Source: Sphingobacterium puteale (lineage in GTDB: Bacteria > Bacteroidota > Bacteroidia > Sphingobacteriales > Sphingobacteriaceae). From it: a DNA stretch of 64,000 nucleotides. Each line of letters begins with the position of its first letter. Position 1 is the first letter of the stretch. Made by a program: the position numbers and the translations under genes. The DNA lies in contig NZ_RBWS01000023.1 of NCBI RefSeq assembly GCF_003627955.1, forward strand, positions 62,001-126,000, in the 5' to 3' direction. The notes beneath the pieces are model-generated. The model searched no databases. It saw only the letters and a list, made by a program, of their open reading frames with translations, and was not told where the DNA came from. This document shows positions 28,601 to 37,290 of the stretch, piece by piece.

Positions 28601-30888
28601 ACAGCGTTTTGAATTCGCCTGTCAATATTTCCTTCAATAATTTCCGTATTGAGACTATAAGTAAAATGCTCGAAAGCGATATTATGGATCTGGGCGGTGG
28701 CATCAATGGGCAGGCTACTATATCACGACTGGAAAGTAATCCTGTATTTGTTTCGGATCTGGTCATCGATAAATTCTATGTTGGGAAAGATACCGTTGGA
28801 AATGTGAACATCAAAGTCAATAATGAAAAAGAAAACACCTATAATGCAAACATCAGTATCAGCGAAAATGGCAACAACGTGGTGTTAAGTGGGGATTTTA
28901 TCAGTCCACCGAAAGGAGAATCGAGTCTGGATTTCACCTTGGATATTAAGCCATTGACCATGCAGACTGTGCAAGCATTTAGTTTGGGCTATCTGAAGGA
29001 GTCAAAAGGAAACCTCGAAGGTCAATTAAAAATAACAGGCTCCCCTTCCAAGCCGCTTATAGATGGCGATGTCAAGTTTAAAGATGCCCAATTTAATATC
29101 GCGATGTTAAATGCTCTTTTCAAAGCAAAAGATGAAACTATACATTTTGGTAATAACGGAATCACTTTTCCTAAATTTGCATTGGAAGACAAAAAAGGAA
29201 ATATTGCTAAGGTGACGGGGTCGATCGATACAAAAACCTATACTGATTTTGATTTTAATCTCAATGTCAATACCAACAATTTTGAGGTGCTCAACTCTAC
29301 CCAGACAGACAACGACATGTTCTATGGTAAGATGTACCTAACCTCCAATCTACGGATCAGAGGAAACCTAGATAAGCCTGTTGTCGATGGAACAATCAAA
29401 GTACTTGACGAAACTGACTTCACCTTTGTCATGCCAAATGAAAACCCCGGGATGGCTGACCGCAAAGGGGTGGTCGAATTTGTTGATAAGAGTGATACAA
29501 CCCGTGCGAATGTATTTGCCAAGTTGGATTCGATGACCGTTACCAGATTGACAGGAATGGATGTAGACCTCAACCTGCAGACAGACAAAGAGGCTAAATT
29601 TAAAATTCTTCTGGATGCAGGCTCCCAGGATGCTCTTAATATTCAGGGTCAGGCTGAATTAAATGCCGGTATAGATGCCAGCAGCAAAATTACTTTGTCC
29701 GGAACATTTACTGTAGACAAAGGGAGTTACTCGTTTAGTTTTGGTCCCGTGAAAAAAGATTTTACCTTCCAAAAAGGAAGTACCATCACCTGGAATGGAG
29801 ACCCCTTGGATGCACGACTGAATATCACAGCAGCATATACGACCAAAGCGCCTACGTTGGAATTAGTCGCGACGCAATTGGGTTCGGAAAACGCAAATTT
29901 GTATAAACAACGTGTACCATTCAACGTGTTGCTAAAAATTACGGATAAGCTCTTCCAGCCGCAATTGGGTTTTGACATTGATTTGGATGAGAACAACTCT
30001 ATTGTATCCCAAGACGTGGTCAGTAAAGTAAACAATGCATTGACTACCCTCCGCGAAAACCCCTCAGAACTTAATAAGCAGGTATTCTCACTCATTGTAT
30101 TGGGAAGATTTATGTCGACTAATCCATTTGAAAGTTTATCCGGAGGCGGCGGCACAGAAGCGATTGTCAGAAACAGCATCAGTTCGTTTTTGAGTGGACA
30201 GTTAAATCGTTTGGCTTCAGAATTAATTACGGGTGTAGAATTGGATTTCAACTTGACTTCTGAAGAAGATTATACTACCGGGGCTGGGCAGACAAGGACA
30301 GATCTGAATATCGGCGTCTCAAAAATGCTCCTCAATGACCGGCTGAAAATTACGATAGGTTCCAATTTTGAAGTTGAAGGCAATACCCGTCCTGGCGAAG
30401 CGTCCAATAATATCGCTGGCGATATTCAATTGGATTACCAACTTTCACAAGATGGCCGCTATTTTGCCCGTATGTATCGCAAAAACCAATATCAAGTAAC
30501 CCTTCAAGGGCAATATGTGGAAACAGGTATCGGATTCATTATTAATATGGATTATAATAAGTTTAAAGAGATATGGATGAGTTCAAAAAAACTCAAAGAA
30601 TACTATGATACCGACAGCAAAGGGTTTAGGAAACGCTTTAATGTGGAGCGGATGGAAACCGACTCGGTCTATCGGGACAGTGTACGTACAGTGATTAGAG
30701 ACAGTTTGATGCTCCATAGTCCAGCATATCGAAAACGTATTGAAGAACGCGAAAAAGAAAAACGTAAACAAGAATTGGACTCAAGCAAGAATGCGCCAAA
30801 AAATCCGGGTCCAAAAACAAAATTAGATACGATCAGAACGACTGCGATTAAAAATGAAGATGAGGAAAGGAGTTATCATGCGAGCTAA
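25603..30888 (+). CDS. tamB: translocation and assembly module protein TamB (DUF490)
   Basis: A giant envelope protein of 1761 residues that bridges the inner and outer membranes and works in outer-membrane protein assembly and lipid transport. A single N-terminal membrane anchor (about residues 8-32, IVLWIIG-like hydrophobic run) is followed by AsmA-like sequence and about 1500 residues of repetitive beta-strands. The C-terminal TamB domain (about 1300-1640) contains GTFTVDKGSYSFSFGPVKKDFTFQKGSTI-type motifs and VSKVNNALTTLRENPSELNKQVFSLIVLGRF. A charged tail follows. The start is TTG; no ATG precedes the anchor. It overlaps tamL by 11 bases. Confidence 0.92.
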   Translation: MNRFTRIAFRTILWIIGVIIALIILVVFLIRIPAVQNYIAGKVTHYVEGKIGTPVKIGYINIDFPKKLVLQDIYMEDQSKDTLVAGKSIAVDINMLKLLKNTVEIQSIEAEGITTKIRRTLPDSSFNFDYIVKAFASEKESKPTADTTSALVFNLDKVKLDKSHIVYADDVIGTSADVYLGTLNTNIKKFDLTKNMAFNLPKVKIEGLNATVKQWKPAVDGSAPSVEDFGITDKTAKTTTLLPDVGIQIAELTNILVRYEDESSALKTKFNIKNLRADINKIDLNKEIVDLQTIQLDGADNDVLFGKVAKKIPPKGDTTADTTKIKWVVSAKDISINNTSLAYRDDNQARMKGFDYFNIKIPGIKTNLTDLYYSADSISGSLNELTASDHSGLVIKQLKGDFKYTNTGAEIKNLYAETPRTLIRNYFKVTYPSLDIITKKPELIYVNATLKKSHVDMRDIYYFAPFLDTMQVMKPLMDKKFNIDGRVIGKLNDLNIPNIDFQTLSNTRIIASMRLKGLPNVDKMSIDLNLKKLTTGRSDIEKLVAKSMLPANIELPNTIGLTGTFKGGMTAFDTNLSLVTEKGTAKFDGKVSMANRDTSYDALVSIRDFDIGKIMKMDSTLGILSFEGKIKGHGTDLRKLVANFDGKVNRMDAMGYRYQNIDMNLIADKGDIKASVVSPDPNIKLKLDATANMKSKYPQVDFELMVDTINLKNLKLMADDFKYHGKMVGHFTSADPNFLNGEAHITNSSIAYNDAYYSLDSISLIAKSDTSRNLLLLKSAFFNAHLVGKYKILELQNAIQDILQVYYQPGKPVKVPPYEPQNIEFSAQLTRTKFVQDFVPELTEMKDITLDGMFNSATKTILAKLDAPKIIYNGTEINNVTLDINTLDSTLYYSALINKIKVSNIELVNTVFSGKVIQNNLDFGLWIKDKKEKEQYHLGANMRVDNGAFVFSLLQDGLMLNYDKWTVNPSNVLKFGSTGIQAKDFVLSNKGQELSITSQDSVLNSPVNISFNNFRIETISKMLESDIMDLGGGINGQATISRLESNPVFVSDLVIDKFYVGKDTVGNVNIKVNNEKENTYNANISISENGNNVVLSGDFISPPKGESSLDFTLDIKPLTMQTVQAFSLGYLKESKGNLEGQLKITGSPSKPLIDGDVKFKDAQFNIAMLNALFKAKDETIHFGNNGITFPKFALEDKKGNIAKVTGSIDTKTYTDFDFNLNVNTNNFEVLNSTQTDNDMFYGKMYLTSNLRIRGNLDKPVVDGTIKVLDETDFTFVMPNENPGMADRKGVVEFVDKSDTTRANVFAKLDSMTVTRLTGMDVDLNLQTDKEAKFKILLDAGSQDALNIQGQAELNAGIDASSKITLSGTFTVDKGSYSFSFGPVKKDFTFQKGSTITWNGDPLDARLNITAAYTTKAPTLELVATQLGSENANLYKQRVPFNVLLKITDKLFQPQLGFDIDLDENNSIVSQDVVSKVNNALTTLRENPSELNKQVFSLIVLGRFMSTNPFESLSGGGGTEAIVRNSISSFLSGQLNRLASELITGVELDFNLTSEEDYTTGAGQTRTDLNIGVSKMLLNDRLKITIGSNFEVEGNTRPGEASNNIAGDIQLDYQLSQDGRYFARMYRKNQYQVTLQGQYVETGIGFIINMDYNKFKEIWMSSKKLKEYYDTDSKGFRKRFNVERMETDSVYRDSVRTVIRDSLMLHSPAYRKRIEEREKEKRKQELDSSKNAPKNPGPKTKLDTIRTTAIKNEDEERSYHAS
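30862..30872 (+). promoter_or_regulatory. Shine-Dalgarno-like site for tamL
   Basis: GAGGAAAGGAG ends five bases before the chosen ATG, inside the 3' end of tamB. Such sites are rare in Bacteroidota; it supports the ATG at 30878 rather than the upstream ATG at 30854. Confidence 0.5.
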
Positions 30889-33184
30889 GCTGAAATTTGC
30901 TATCGGAATATTGACACTGACTACGATCATAGCATCCTGCTCTTCTACCAAGAATTTGAAAGAAGGGGAAAGCCTGTATGTCAAAGGTAATGTCATTATA
31001 GATTCAGACACCATTTCAAAAGAGAACAAGGAAAAACTTTCGACCTATCTCCAGTCGTCCTTGATGCCCAAACCCAATAAACGTCTGGCAGGTGTCCCAT
31101 TTAAGCTATATTTTAACAATATGGCCGGTGATTCCGCCAACAAAAACATGATCAAAAGATTCTTCAAGAAAATTGGAGAAGAACCCGTTCTGTTGAGCGA
31201 TGTCAACCGTGAGTACAATGAAAATCTCCTACGTAACCGCATGGAAAACATTGGCTTTTTCAATGCCGAGGTTAAATCAGACACCTTGGTTGAAGAGAAA
31301 AAGGCAACTATCAATTATACGGCTAAACCGAATCTGATCTATAGGATACAATCGGTCAAGTTTGACATGGATAGCACAAGCCAATTGGGACGGGATATTC
31401 TTTCATCTTCAGACAAAAGCTTACTCCAGATAGGGAAAAATTACAGTCTTGATGTTATCTTGAATGAGCGTGACCGTATTGACAATGACCTTAAGAACAA
31501 GGGCTACTACTATTTTAGTCCGGATTATATTTTGGTGGAAGTCGATAGCTCACATCGAAATAATCGGGTAGACATGTATGTGACCGTAAAAAAGGAAACA
31601 CCTGCCCAAGCGAAGATCCCGTCTAAAATCAATAAGATCTATATTTTCCCGAACTACACAGAGACCAGTTCGGGCTACCAAAGATCAACGCGCAATGCCG
31701 AACTCTTTGACAGCAGTTACTATTTTATTGATCGAAGGCGTACCTTTCGGAAGCCGGTCATTGCCAATCATATTTTCTTTAAACCGGGGGATGTCTATAA
31801 CCGTACGGCGCACAACCAAACAATCAGTCATTTGGTCAGTCTAAATAGCTGGAAATTTGTGAAGAACAATTTTGTCGATAGCAAGGAAGTCCCCAATGCA
31901 CTGGATGTCTACTACTATCTGACACCGTTGCCAAAAAAATCGTTGCGGGTAGAGCTTTTAGGAAAAATGGCTTCAGTCTACAACGGTACAGAGGTAAACG
32001 TCAACTGGACATTGCGCAATGCATTTAAAGGCGCTGAGCAATTGAGCTTTAACGTCTTTGGCGGATATGAAACACAGACCGGGGGAAATGCGGATCTAAA
32101 TTCCAGTTATTACCGCTACGGAATGGAAGCTACAGTAACTTTTCCGAGGATACTCTCTCCCTTCGGGCATATCAATCCCTCGCGTCGCTTTATTCCCAAA
32201 ACCTATGTGAAAGGCCGATACGAATTCTTGAACCGTCGCAAGGCTTATACCCTCAATTCCATTGCATTGGACTATGGTTACATCTGGCAGGAATCGGAAG
32301 AAAAGCAGCATGATTTGGCTTTACTGGAAATTACCTATGTACAGCCGAAAGGCATTTCGGAGAATTACCAAAAGCAAATGGATACGATCCCTGCTTTGCG
32401 GCATGCGATCGATCCCCAGTTTACGATCGGACCAAATTACAACTTCACGTTCCAGAATACGATGAAGCAACATTTGAAGAATACGTTCTATTTCAAAGGA
32501 AATTTAGACCTGTCGGGCAATATCCTCGGTCTGATCAAGGGAGCGGATTTTAATAAAGGCAAAACCTTCAAGTTATTTGACGCATACTTCTCTCAGTATA
32601 TCAAAATAAGCGGTGACGGAAGACATTATCTTAAATTATCGGAGAATTCACAACTAGCTTCAAGGGTGAGCCTCGGTTTGAGTTATTCCTATGGGAACTC
32701 GCGCTCCCTACCTTATTTGAAACAATATTATGTCGGCGGTCCAAACAGCATCCGTGCCTTCGGCGCCCGCGCTATTGGTCCGGGAACCCTTGCTCCGGAA
32801 AAACTGAGCAATGGCCTGTTTTATGCTGATCAAACCGGTGACATCAAATTGGAATTGAATACCGAATACCGCGCTAAGCTGGCCGGTTTTGTACATTGGG
32901 CAGCATTTATTGATGCTGGTAACGTCTGGTTGCAACGTGAGGATGTCAACAAACCCGGAGCCAAGTTCAGTAAAAACTTTCTAAATGAACTTGCCGTGGG
33001 CGGTGGCGCCGGCCTACGTTTTGACTTTACTTTCCTGATTGTCCGGACGGATTTTTCGATTCCCTTCCGAATCCCTTACTTACCAAAAGGAGAACGTTGG
33101 GTGTTTAAAGATATAGATTTTGGCAGTTCGAAGTGGCGAAAAGATAACCTGATGTTCAATTTGGCTATTGGATATCCGTTCTAG
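30878..33184 (+). CDS. tamL: TamA-like outer-membrane lipoprotein TamL (BamA/TamA family)
   Basis: The outer-membrane partner of TamB: POTRA domains plus a C-terminal 16-strand Omp85 barrel. Bacteroidota versions are lipidated, and here the signal peptide ends in a clear lipobox with Cys21 (IIASC). POTRA-like segments cover about residues 30-330, and the barrel contains the hallmark YYVGGPNSIRAFGARAIGPG near residue 615 and ends in IGYPF, a typical terminal aromatic. The start was chosen for the adjacent Shine-Dalgarno-like site and the good signal peptide; the product is 768 residues. Translational coupling to tamB is likely from the 11-base overlap. Confidence 0.92.
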   Translation: MRAKLKFAIGILTLTTIIASCSSTKNLKEGESLYVKGNVIIDSDTISKENKEKLSTYLQSSLMPKPNKRLAGVPFKLYFNNMAGDSANKNMIKRFFKKIGEEPVLLSDVNREYNENLLRNRMENIGFFNAEVKSDTLVEEKKATINYTAKPNLIYRIQSVKFDMDSTSQLGRDILSSSDKSLLQIGKNYSLDVILNERDRIDNDLKNKGYYYFSPDYILVEVDSSHRNNRVDMYVTVKKETPAQAKIPSKINKIYIFPNYTETSSGYQRSTRNAELFDSSYYFIDRRRTFRKPVIANHIFFKPGDVYNRTAHNQTISHLVSLNSWKFVKNNFVDSKEVPNALDVYYYLTPLPKKSLRVELLGKMASVYNGTEVNVNWTLRNAFKGAEQLSFNVFGGYETQTGGNADLNSSYYRYGMEATVTFPRILSPFGHINPSRRFIPKTYVKGRYEFLNRRKAYTLNSIALDYGYIWQESEEKQHDLALLEITYVQPKGISENYQKQMDTIPALRHAIDPQFTIGPNYNFTFQNTMKQHLKNTFYFKGNLDLSGNILGLIKGADFNKGKTFKLFDAYFSQYIKISGDGRHYLKLSENSQLASRVSLGLSYSYGNSRSLPYLKQYYVGGPNSIRAFGARAIGPGTLAPEKLSNGLFYADQTGDIKLELNTEYRAKLAGFVHWAAFIDAGNVWLQREDVNKPGAKFSKNFLNELAVGGGAGLRFDFTFLIVRTDFSIPFRIPYLPKGERWVFKDIDFGSSKWRKDNLMFNLAIGYPF

Positions 33185-33246
33185 ACTCTCTCGCCATGAA
33201 ATGCAGTTCAAAAGTTGAACAGCATTAAAATAATAATCAAACTAAT

Positions 33247-33281
33247 GAGCCCGATAAAAAAGTCGGGCTCAGTCTTTTTTA
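33247..33281 (+). terminator. Rho-independent terminator of tamB-tamL
   Basis: A perfect 8-bp stem (GAGCCCGA with TCGGGCTC), an 8-nt loop and AGTCTTTTTT. The 16-base block AATGAGCCCGATAAAA recurs at 51800. Confidence 0.85.
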
Positions 33282-33453
33282 GATTGACTTATATTTTCTC
33301 TCGTGCATGTCTAACCTGATAGACGGCCACAAAAAACGCCCACCTTATAAGATGGAGCGTTTCTGATCTTCAGCTTCAATAACTTTATCTTTCAAAACAA
33401 ATAAAAGGATATCGTACATATTCTTTATGAAGAACAATTAAAATTCAAAGATT

Positions 33454-33924
33454 ATGAAATCAAACATCATGAAGATTTGTGGATTATTGGGAATTGTATT
33501 AATCACAATAGCCACAAGCCACAGTGCATTCGCGCAATCCAAGGTCGACAACGCGCTGAATATGGCCGATGGAGCTGCGGAAACGGTAAACAAAGCCGGT
33601 AAAACCCTGAAAACAATTGGCGGTCTATTTAAGAAAAAAGACAAAAAGGAAGCTGAAAGCACTATGGCTCCAGCAACAACTATACATGTCGTAGGATTAG
33701 CATCCTATGATGATGTTGACAAATTTAAGGACAACATAGTTTCCTGCAAAGGTGTAAAAAACGCAAACCTAAAATTTAAAAAAGACAAGTCAACTATCCA
33801 AGTTGCCCACGCAGGAACTACAGAAGAATTCTTTGAAAATTTAAAGAAAACAGGCAGTTTACAGGGTAAAAACATCCTGTCTCTGGAAGAGGGAACCATC
33901 GAGATTGAAGTTCCGGCAAAATAA
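33454..33924 (+). CDS. small secreted protein with a heavy-metal-associated-like domain
   Basis: The 156-residue product has a signal peptide (cleavage after AFAQ, about residue 28), a helical Lys-rich linker (VNKAGKTLKTIGGLFKKKDKK) and a C-terminal domain of about 85 residues. That domain starts with TTIHVVGLASYDDVDKFKDNIVSCKGVKNANLKF and has the beta-alpha-beta pattern of ferredoxin-like HMA domains, but lacks the CxxC metal site; only one cysteine is present. It probably acts in the periplasm. The exact family is not recognised. Confidence 0.75.
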   Translation: MKSNIMKICGLLGIVLITIATSHSAFAQSKVDNALNMADGAAETVNKAGKTLKTIGGLFKKKDKKEAESTMAPATTIHVVGLASYDDVDKFKDNIVSCKGVKNANLKFKKDKSTIQVAHAGTTEEFFENLKKTGSLQGKNILSLEEGTIEIEVPAK

Positions 33925-34230
33925 GTATAAGTGCAGACTACTGGTGTATTTTGCATGAAGATTTTACACATGCAAAATACCCCTTAATCAAGACTCTTGT
34001 AATAACAAGCATAGCAAACAGCAAAATCCGCCCAGGCCCTTCTATTATCTTTCCAAAATCAAGTTATTCCAGTGAAATTGATTGATTTACTGATAATAAT
34101 TCATTAAATTCAAGCATTATTTACTAATCCACATTAATGCTCATGAAATATCCATGCAAAAGAACGGTACAAGCATTCGTGAAAATGGACTGGATATTCC
34201 ATATGCCCATAATAAACAAATAATTTACAT
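33925..34230. other. intergenic region before mdh, with one hairpin
   Basis: A perfect 12-bp inverted repeat (GTATTTTGCATG at 33946, CATGCAAAATAC at 33969, 11-nt loop) follows the secreted-protein gene. It has no T tract. The remaining 250 bases hold nothing recognisable beyond the mdh upstream region. Confidence 0.6.
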
Positions 34231-35169
34231 ATGAAAGTAACTATTGTTGGTGCTGGAGCTGTAGGCGCAACTACAGCAGACAATTTAATCCGTCGAAATG
34301 TCGCCGAGGAGATTGTATTATTGGATATCAAGGAAGGATTTGCGGAAGGAAAAGCGCAGGATATGGCTCAAACGGCGGCCTTATTGGGATTTGAATCCAA
34401 AATCAAAGGTGTAACCAATGACTATCTGTCAACTGCGGGCTCCACTGTTGCTGTCATTACTTCTGGCATTCCCCGTAAACCGGGAATGACCCGTGAGGAA
34501 TTGATCGGAACAAATGCAAATATCGTCAAATCAGTGGTAGAGAATTTAGTAAAACATTCTCCGGATATCATTATTGTTATTGTATCCAACCCAATGGATA
34601 CGATGACTTATCTTGCACTCAAATCGAGTGGCTTGCCTAAAAATAGGATTATCGGGATGGGAGGAACATTGGATTCTGCACGCTTCAAATATCAATTGAG
34701 TGAAAAATTAAATGCTTCGGCGGCGGATCTCAACGCCATTGTCATTGGTGGCCATGGTGATACCACGATGATCCCGTTAATCAAGCACTCCACGTGGAAC
34801 AGCATTCCGGTAAGCAACTTCCTTACAGCTGAGGAGCAGGAAGAGATCGTCCATAAGACGATGGTCGGTGGGGCCACATTAACGAGTCTGATCGGTACTT
34901 CAGCTTGGTATGCCCCCGGTGCCGCTACCGCTGCCGTCGTGGAAAGCATCGTGCGCGACCAAGGTAAATTATTTACTGCTTCTGTTTACCTAGAAGGGGA
35001 ATTTGGACAAGAAGATATTAATCTAGGTGTTCCGGTTATCATTAACAAAAAAGGATGGGACCGTATTATTCCATTGCAGTTGGATGAGGAGGATAAAGAA
35101 AAATTCAGTAAGAGTGCCGATGCGGTACGTGCCATGAATAACGTATTGAAAGAAATCAATGCATTATAA
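34231..35169 (+). CDS. mdh: malate dehydrogenase
   Basis: Oxidises malate to oxaloacetate with NAD+ in the TCA cycle. The 312-residue product is of the LDH-like MDH type. The nucleotide-binding glycine motif is VGAGAVGATT (6-15). Arg82 and Arg88 lie in IPRKPGMTR; Arg82 marks malate rather than lactate specificity. The catalytic pair is Asp148 and His175 (IGGHGDTTM), with Arg151 in LDSARF. Monocistronic with its own terminator; it is physically separate from sucAB. Confidence 0.96.
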   Translation: MKVTIVGAGAVGATTADNLIRRNVAEEIVLLDIKEGFAEGKAQDMAQTAALLGFESKIKGVTNDYLSTAGSTVAVITSGIPRKPGMTREELIGTNANIVKSVVENLVKHSPDIIIVIVSNPMDTMTYLALKSSGLPKNRIIGMGGTLDSARFKYQLSEKLNASAADLNAIVIGGHGDTTMIPLIKHSTWNSIPVSNFLTAEEQEEIVHKTMVGGATLTSLIGTSAWYAPGAATAAVVESIVRDQGKLFTASVYLEGEFGQEDINLGVPVIINKKGWDRIIPLQLDEEDKEKFSKSADAVRAMNNVLKEINAL

Positions 35170-35186
35170 TTGGTATAAGCAAATGA

Positions 35187-35223
35187 AAAAAAGAGGCTGT
35201 TATTTTAAATGACAGCCTTTTTT
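35187..35223 (+). terminator. Rho-independent terminator of mdh
   Basis: AGGCTGT pairs with ACAGCCT across an 11-nt loop, with an A-rich tract before it and a T6 run after it. Confidence 0.85.
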
Positions 35224-35382
35224 GTAATATTCCGACCGGGCTGCCCACACTCTACAGCCGCCATTAAAAGAATAGATTATTTCTCCCTTATCTTCTATCT
35301 GACAGATGACACCCCTAAATTTTACTTTTGAGGTGAAGATAATAAGCCGGCGTCAAAATTTTTTTTAATTAAATTTTTGGCT

Positions 35383-35838
35383 ATGTTTGGGAATATGACA
35401 AAAGTACCATTTCAAATCCTGGATCTTCAAGGGCAAGGAACACATATTCTAGTTGATGTAACACTATACGAACGCAATTTTAAAATGGTGATTGACACAG
35501 GAGCATCTAAAACCGTATTTGACAAAACCCAAATGGCACATCTTCTGGAAGATCAGTTGCTGCTGGAGCCATCAGAAACCCTTTCAACTGGTCTCGGTAC
35601 CAATTCCATGGAGAGCTTTACTATGGAAATCCCCAGCCTGGCGATCGGCACCTGGCGAATCAACAAATTAAAAACTGCAGTATTGGACTTAAGTTCCATT
35701 AATTATGCCTACGGGCAAATGGAACTTGATCCCGTCATCGGGGTATTGGGGGGTGATATTTTTGCCGACTATGGCGCCGTCATTGATTACGCCAAGCAGA
35801 CATTACGCTTACGCGACCGAAAAATCAAGAATAAGTAA
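35383..35838 (+). CDS. retropepsin-like aspartyl protease
   Basis: A 151-residue single-domain protein with the aspartic protease motif VIDTGASKTVFD (Asp38-Thr-Gly) and the later hydrophobic-hydrophobic-glycine element VIGVLGGDIFADYGAVIDY. It would need to dimerise like viral retropepsins. It has no signal peptide, so it is probably cytoplasmic. ATG at 35383 was chosen over the TTG two codons earlier; a second ATG four codons on is also possible. Substrate and role are unknown. Confidence 0.82.
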   Translation: MFGNMTKVPFQILDLQGQGTHILVDVTLYERNFKMVIDTGASKTVFDKTQMAHLLEDQLLLEPSETLSTGLGTNSMESFTMEIPSLAIGTWRINKLKTAVLDLSSINYAYGQMELDPVIGVLGGDIFADYGAVIDYAKQTLRLRDRKIKNK

Positions 35839-35891
35839 ACCTCCGGCTTGTACTCCCAAAAATCTAAATCCTCCATACGAACTACTCAATA

Positions 35892-37112
35892 CTAAAATCG
35901 AAAAAGCCTTTTATGGATATGTAGGCGAAGGTAAGTATAATAGAGGATAGCGATCAATATCCCCAATCCCCCCATGGTATATAAAGTCGCCCTTAGACCA
36001 CAATAACTGGCCAAGGAGCCGATCATCAATGTTCCTATCGGAAAAATTCCCTGGAAGGCCATGACATAATATGAAATAGCCCTGGCCCGGTATATCGGTA
36101 TGGCATGTGTCTGAATATAAGTATTGATACTCGAGTTCTGCATCATCATGGCAAAGGAAACCAGCATTACATAGACGAGCGCCATCTGCAAGATATTCGA
36201 ATGAGCAAGGAAGAGCAAGGCCAGTCCCATCAGCGCAGCAGCCCCCATCACCTGATACCGCAGGTTTGATCCGGACTTCAAGCGAGCCATATTAAATGCG
36301 CCGATCATAGCTCCCAATCCAGCTGCACTTTCAAACCAGGAGAAAGTGCGTTCATCCCCATGGAACATTTCTTTTGCTATGGCCGGTAAGAGCGAGGTAT
36401 AAGGGATCACAATCAAACTGGAAAACGTCATGATAATAATCAAGGAGGAGATATGTGGCGAACGCTTGAGGTAGCGGAAACCTTCAACCAAGCCTTCCCA
36501 GTTGCTCCCTTTACTGAGCTGCCCTTTGGTTTCATCCACCTGCATCATCAGCAATGTAATGATAACCGGTACAAAACTGATAAAATTCAATGCGAAACAG
36601 ACCAGCTCGCCATAAGTACTGAGCAAAATACCCCCAATCGCGGGTCCCAGCATCCGGGCAGCGTTAAAGATAGTCGAATTGAGCGCAATGGCATTGGGCA
36701 GATCCTTGCGGTCACCGACCAGATACATCATCAACGACTGCCGGCCGAGCACATCAAAGGAATTGATGACCCCTTGTATCAGACCGAGAACCGAGAGCCA
36801 CAGCACACTCTCCCACCTGAGGTAAACCACCAACGTGAGTATACCAGCCTGTATCATCAGGCCGATCTGCGTCAATAATACCAATTTATATTTTTTGTGC
36901 TTATCGACGAAGCTTCCGATAAAAGGCGACAATACCAACGAGGGCAATAAAGAAATAAACTGAACGAAACCCAACCAAAACACAGAACTTGTCAGTTCAT
37001 ACACCAGCCAGCTGATCGCTATCCGTTGCATCCACGTTCCCATCAGGGAAATTGCTTGTCCTATAACATGTAAACGGAAGTTTCTATAATGGAGAGACCT
37101 AAAAACCTGCAT
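35892..37112 (-). CDS. MFS transporter (MFS_3 / EntS-like exporter)
   Basis: A 406-residue inner-membrane protein with about 12 hydrophobic segments and the N-terminal signature FRSLHYRNFRLHVIGQAISLMGTWMQRIAISWLVY typical of the enterobactin-exporter-like MFS_3 group. The loop after helix two contains GSFVDKHKKYKLVL, the family-specific motif A variant. GRQSLMMYLVGDRKDLPNAIALNS follows helix four. It probably exports small molecules by proton antiport; the substrate cannot be predicted. It converges with the protease gene. Confidence 0.88.
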   Translation of the reverse strand: MQVFRSLHYRNFRLHVIGQAISLMGTWMQRIAISWLVYELTSSVFWLGFVQFISLLPSLVLSPFIGSFVDKHKKYKLVLLTQIGLMIQAGILTLVVYLRWESVLWLSVLGLIQGVINSFDVLGRQSLMMYLVGDRKDLPNAIALNSTIFNAARMLGPAIGGILLSTYGELVCFALNFISFVPVIITLLMMQVDETKGQLSKGSNWEGLVEGFRYLKRSPHISSLIIIMTFSSLIVIPYTSLLPAIAKEMFHGDERTFSWFESAAGLGAMIGAFNMARLKSGSNLRYQVMGAAALMGLALLFLAHSNILQMALVYVMLVSFAMMMQNSSINTYIQTHAIPIYRARAISYYVMAFQGIFPIGTLMIGSLASYCGLRATLYTMGGLGILIAILYYTYLRLHIHKRLFRF

Positions 37113-37225
37113 ATTGAAAGATAATACTATAAAAATATAACAAAAAAGAAAGAGAAGAGGTTCTTATTTGCAAAAATAATGATGCAATTCATTGAAATCA
37201 ATGCGTAATACTGGAATATAATCAA

Positions 37226-37233
37226 TAACTTTG
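37226..37233 (+). promoter_or_regulatory. Bacteroidota -7 promoter box for the transaldolase gene
   Basis: TAACTTTG matches TAnnTTTG, 57 bases before the ATG. Confidence 0.45.
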
Positions 37234-37290
37234 CACCTATTATTTCGAACGTTAAAATAATCAAATAATTATCATTCAATAACATACACA

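Noticed and set aside
26100..30251. Several antisense frames inside tamB of 60-170 codons
   Set aside because: They lie wholly within the well-supported tamB gene and have low-complexity Ser/Leu-rich translations.
33244..33259. 16-base sequence AATGAGCCCGATAAAA also found at 51800 considered as a dispersed repeat
   Set aside because: Both copies form the left arm of intrinsic terminators, so shared function explains the similarity.
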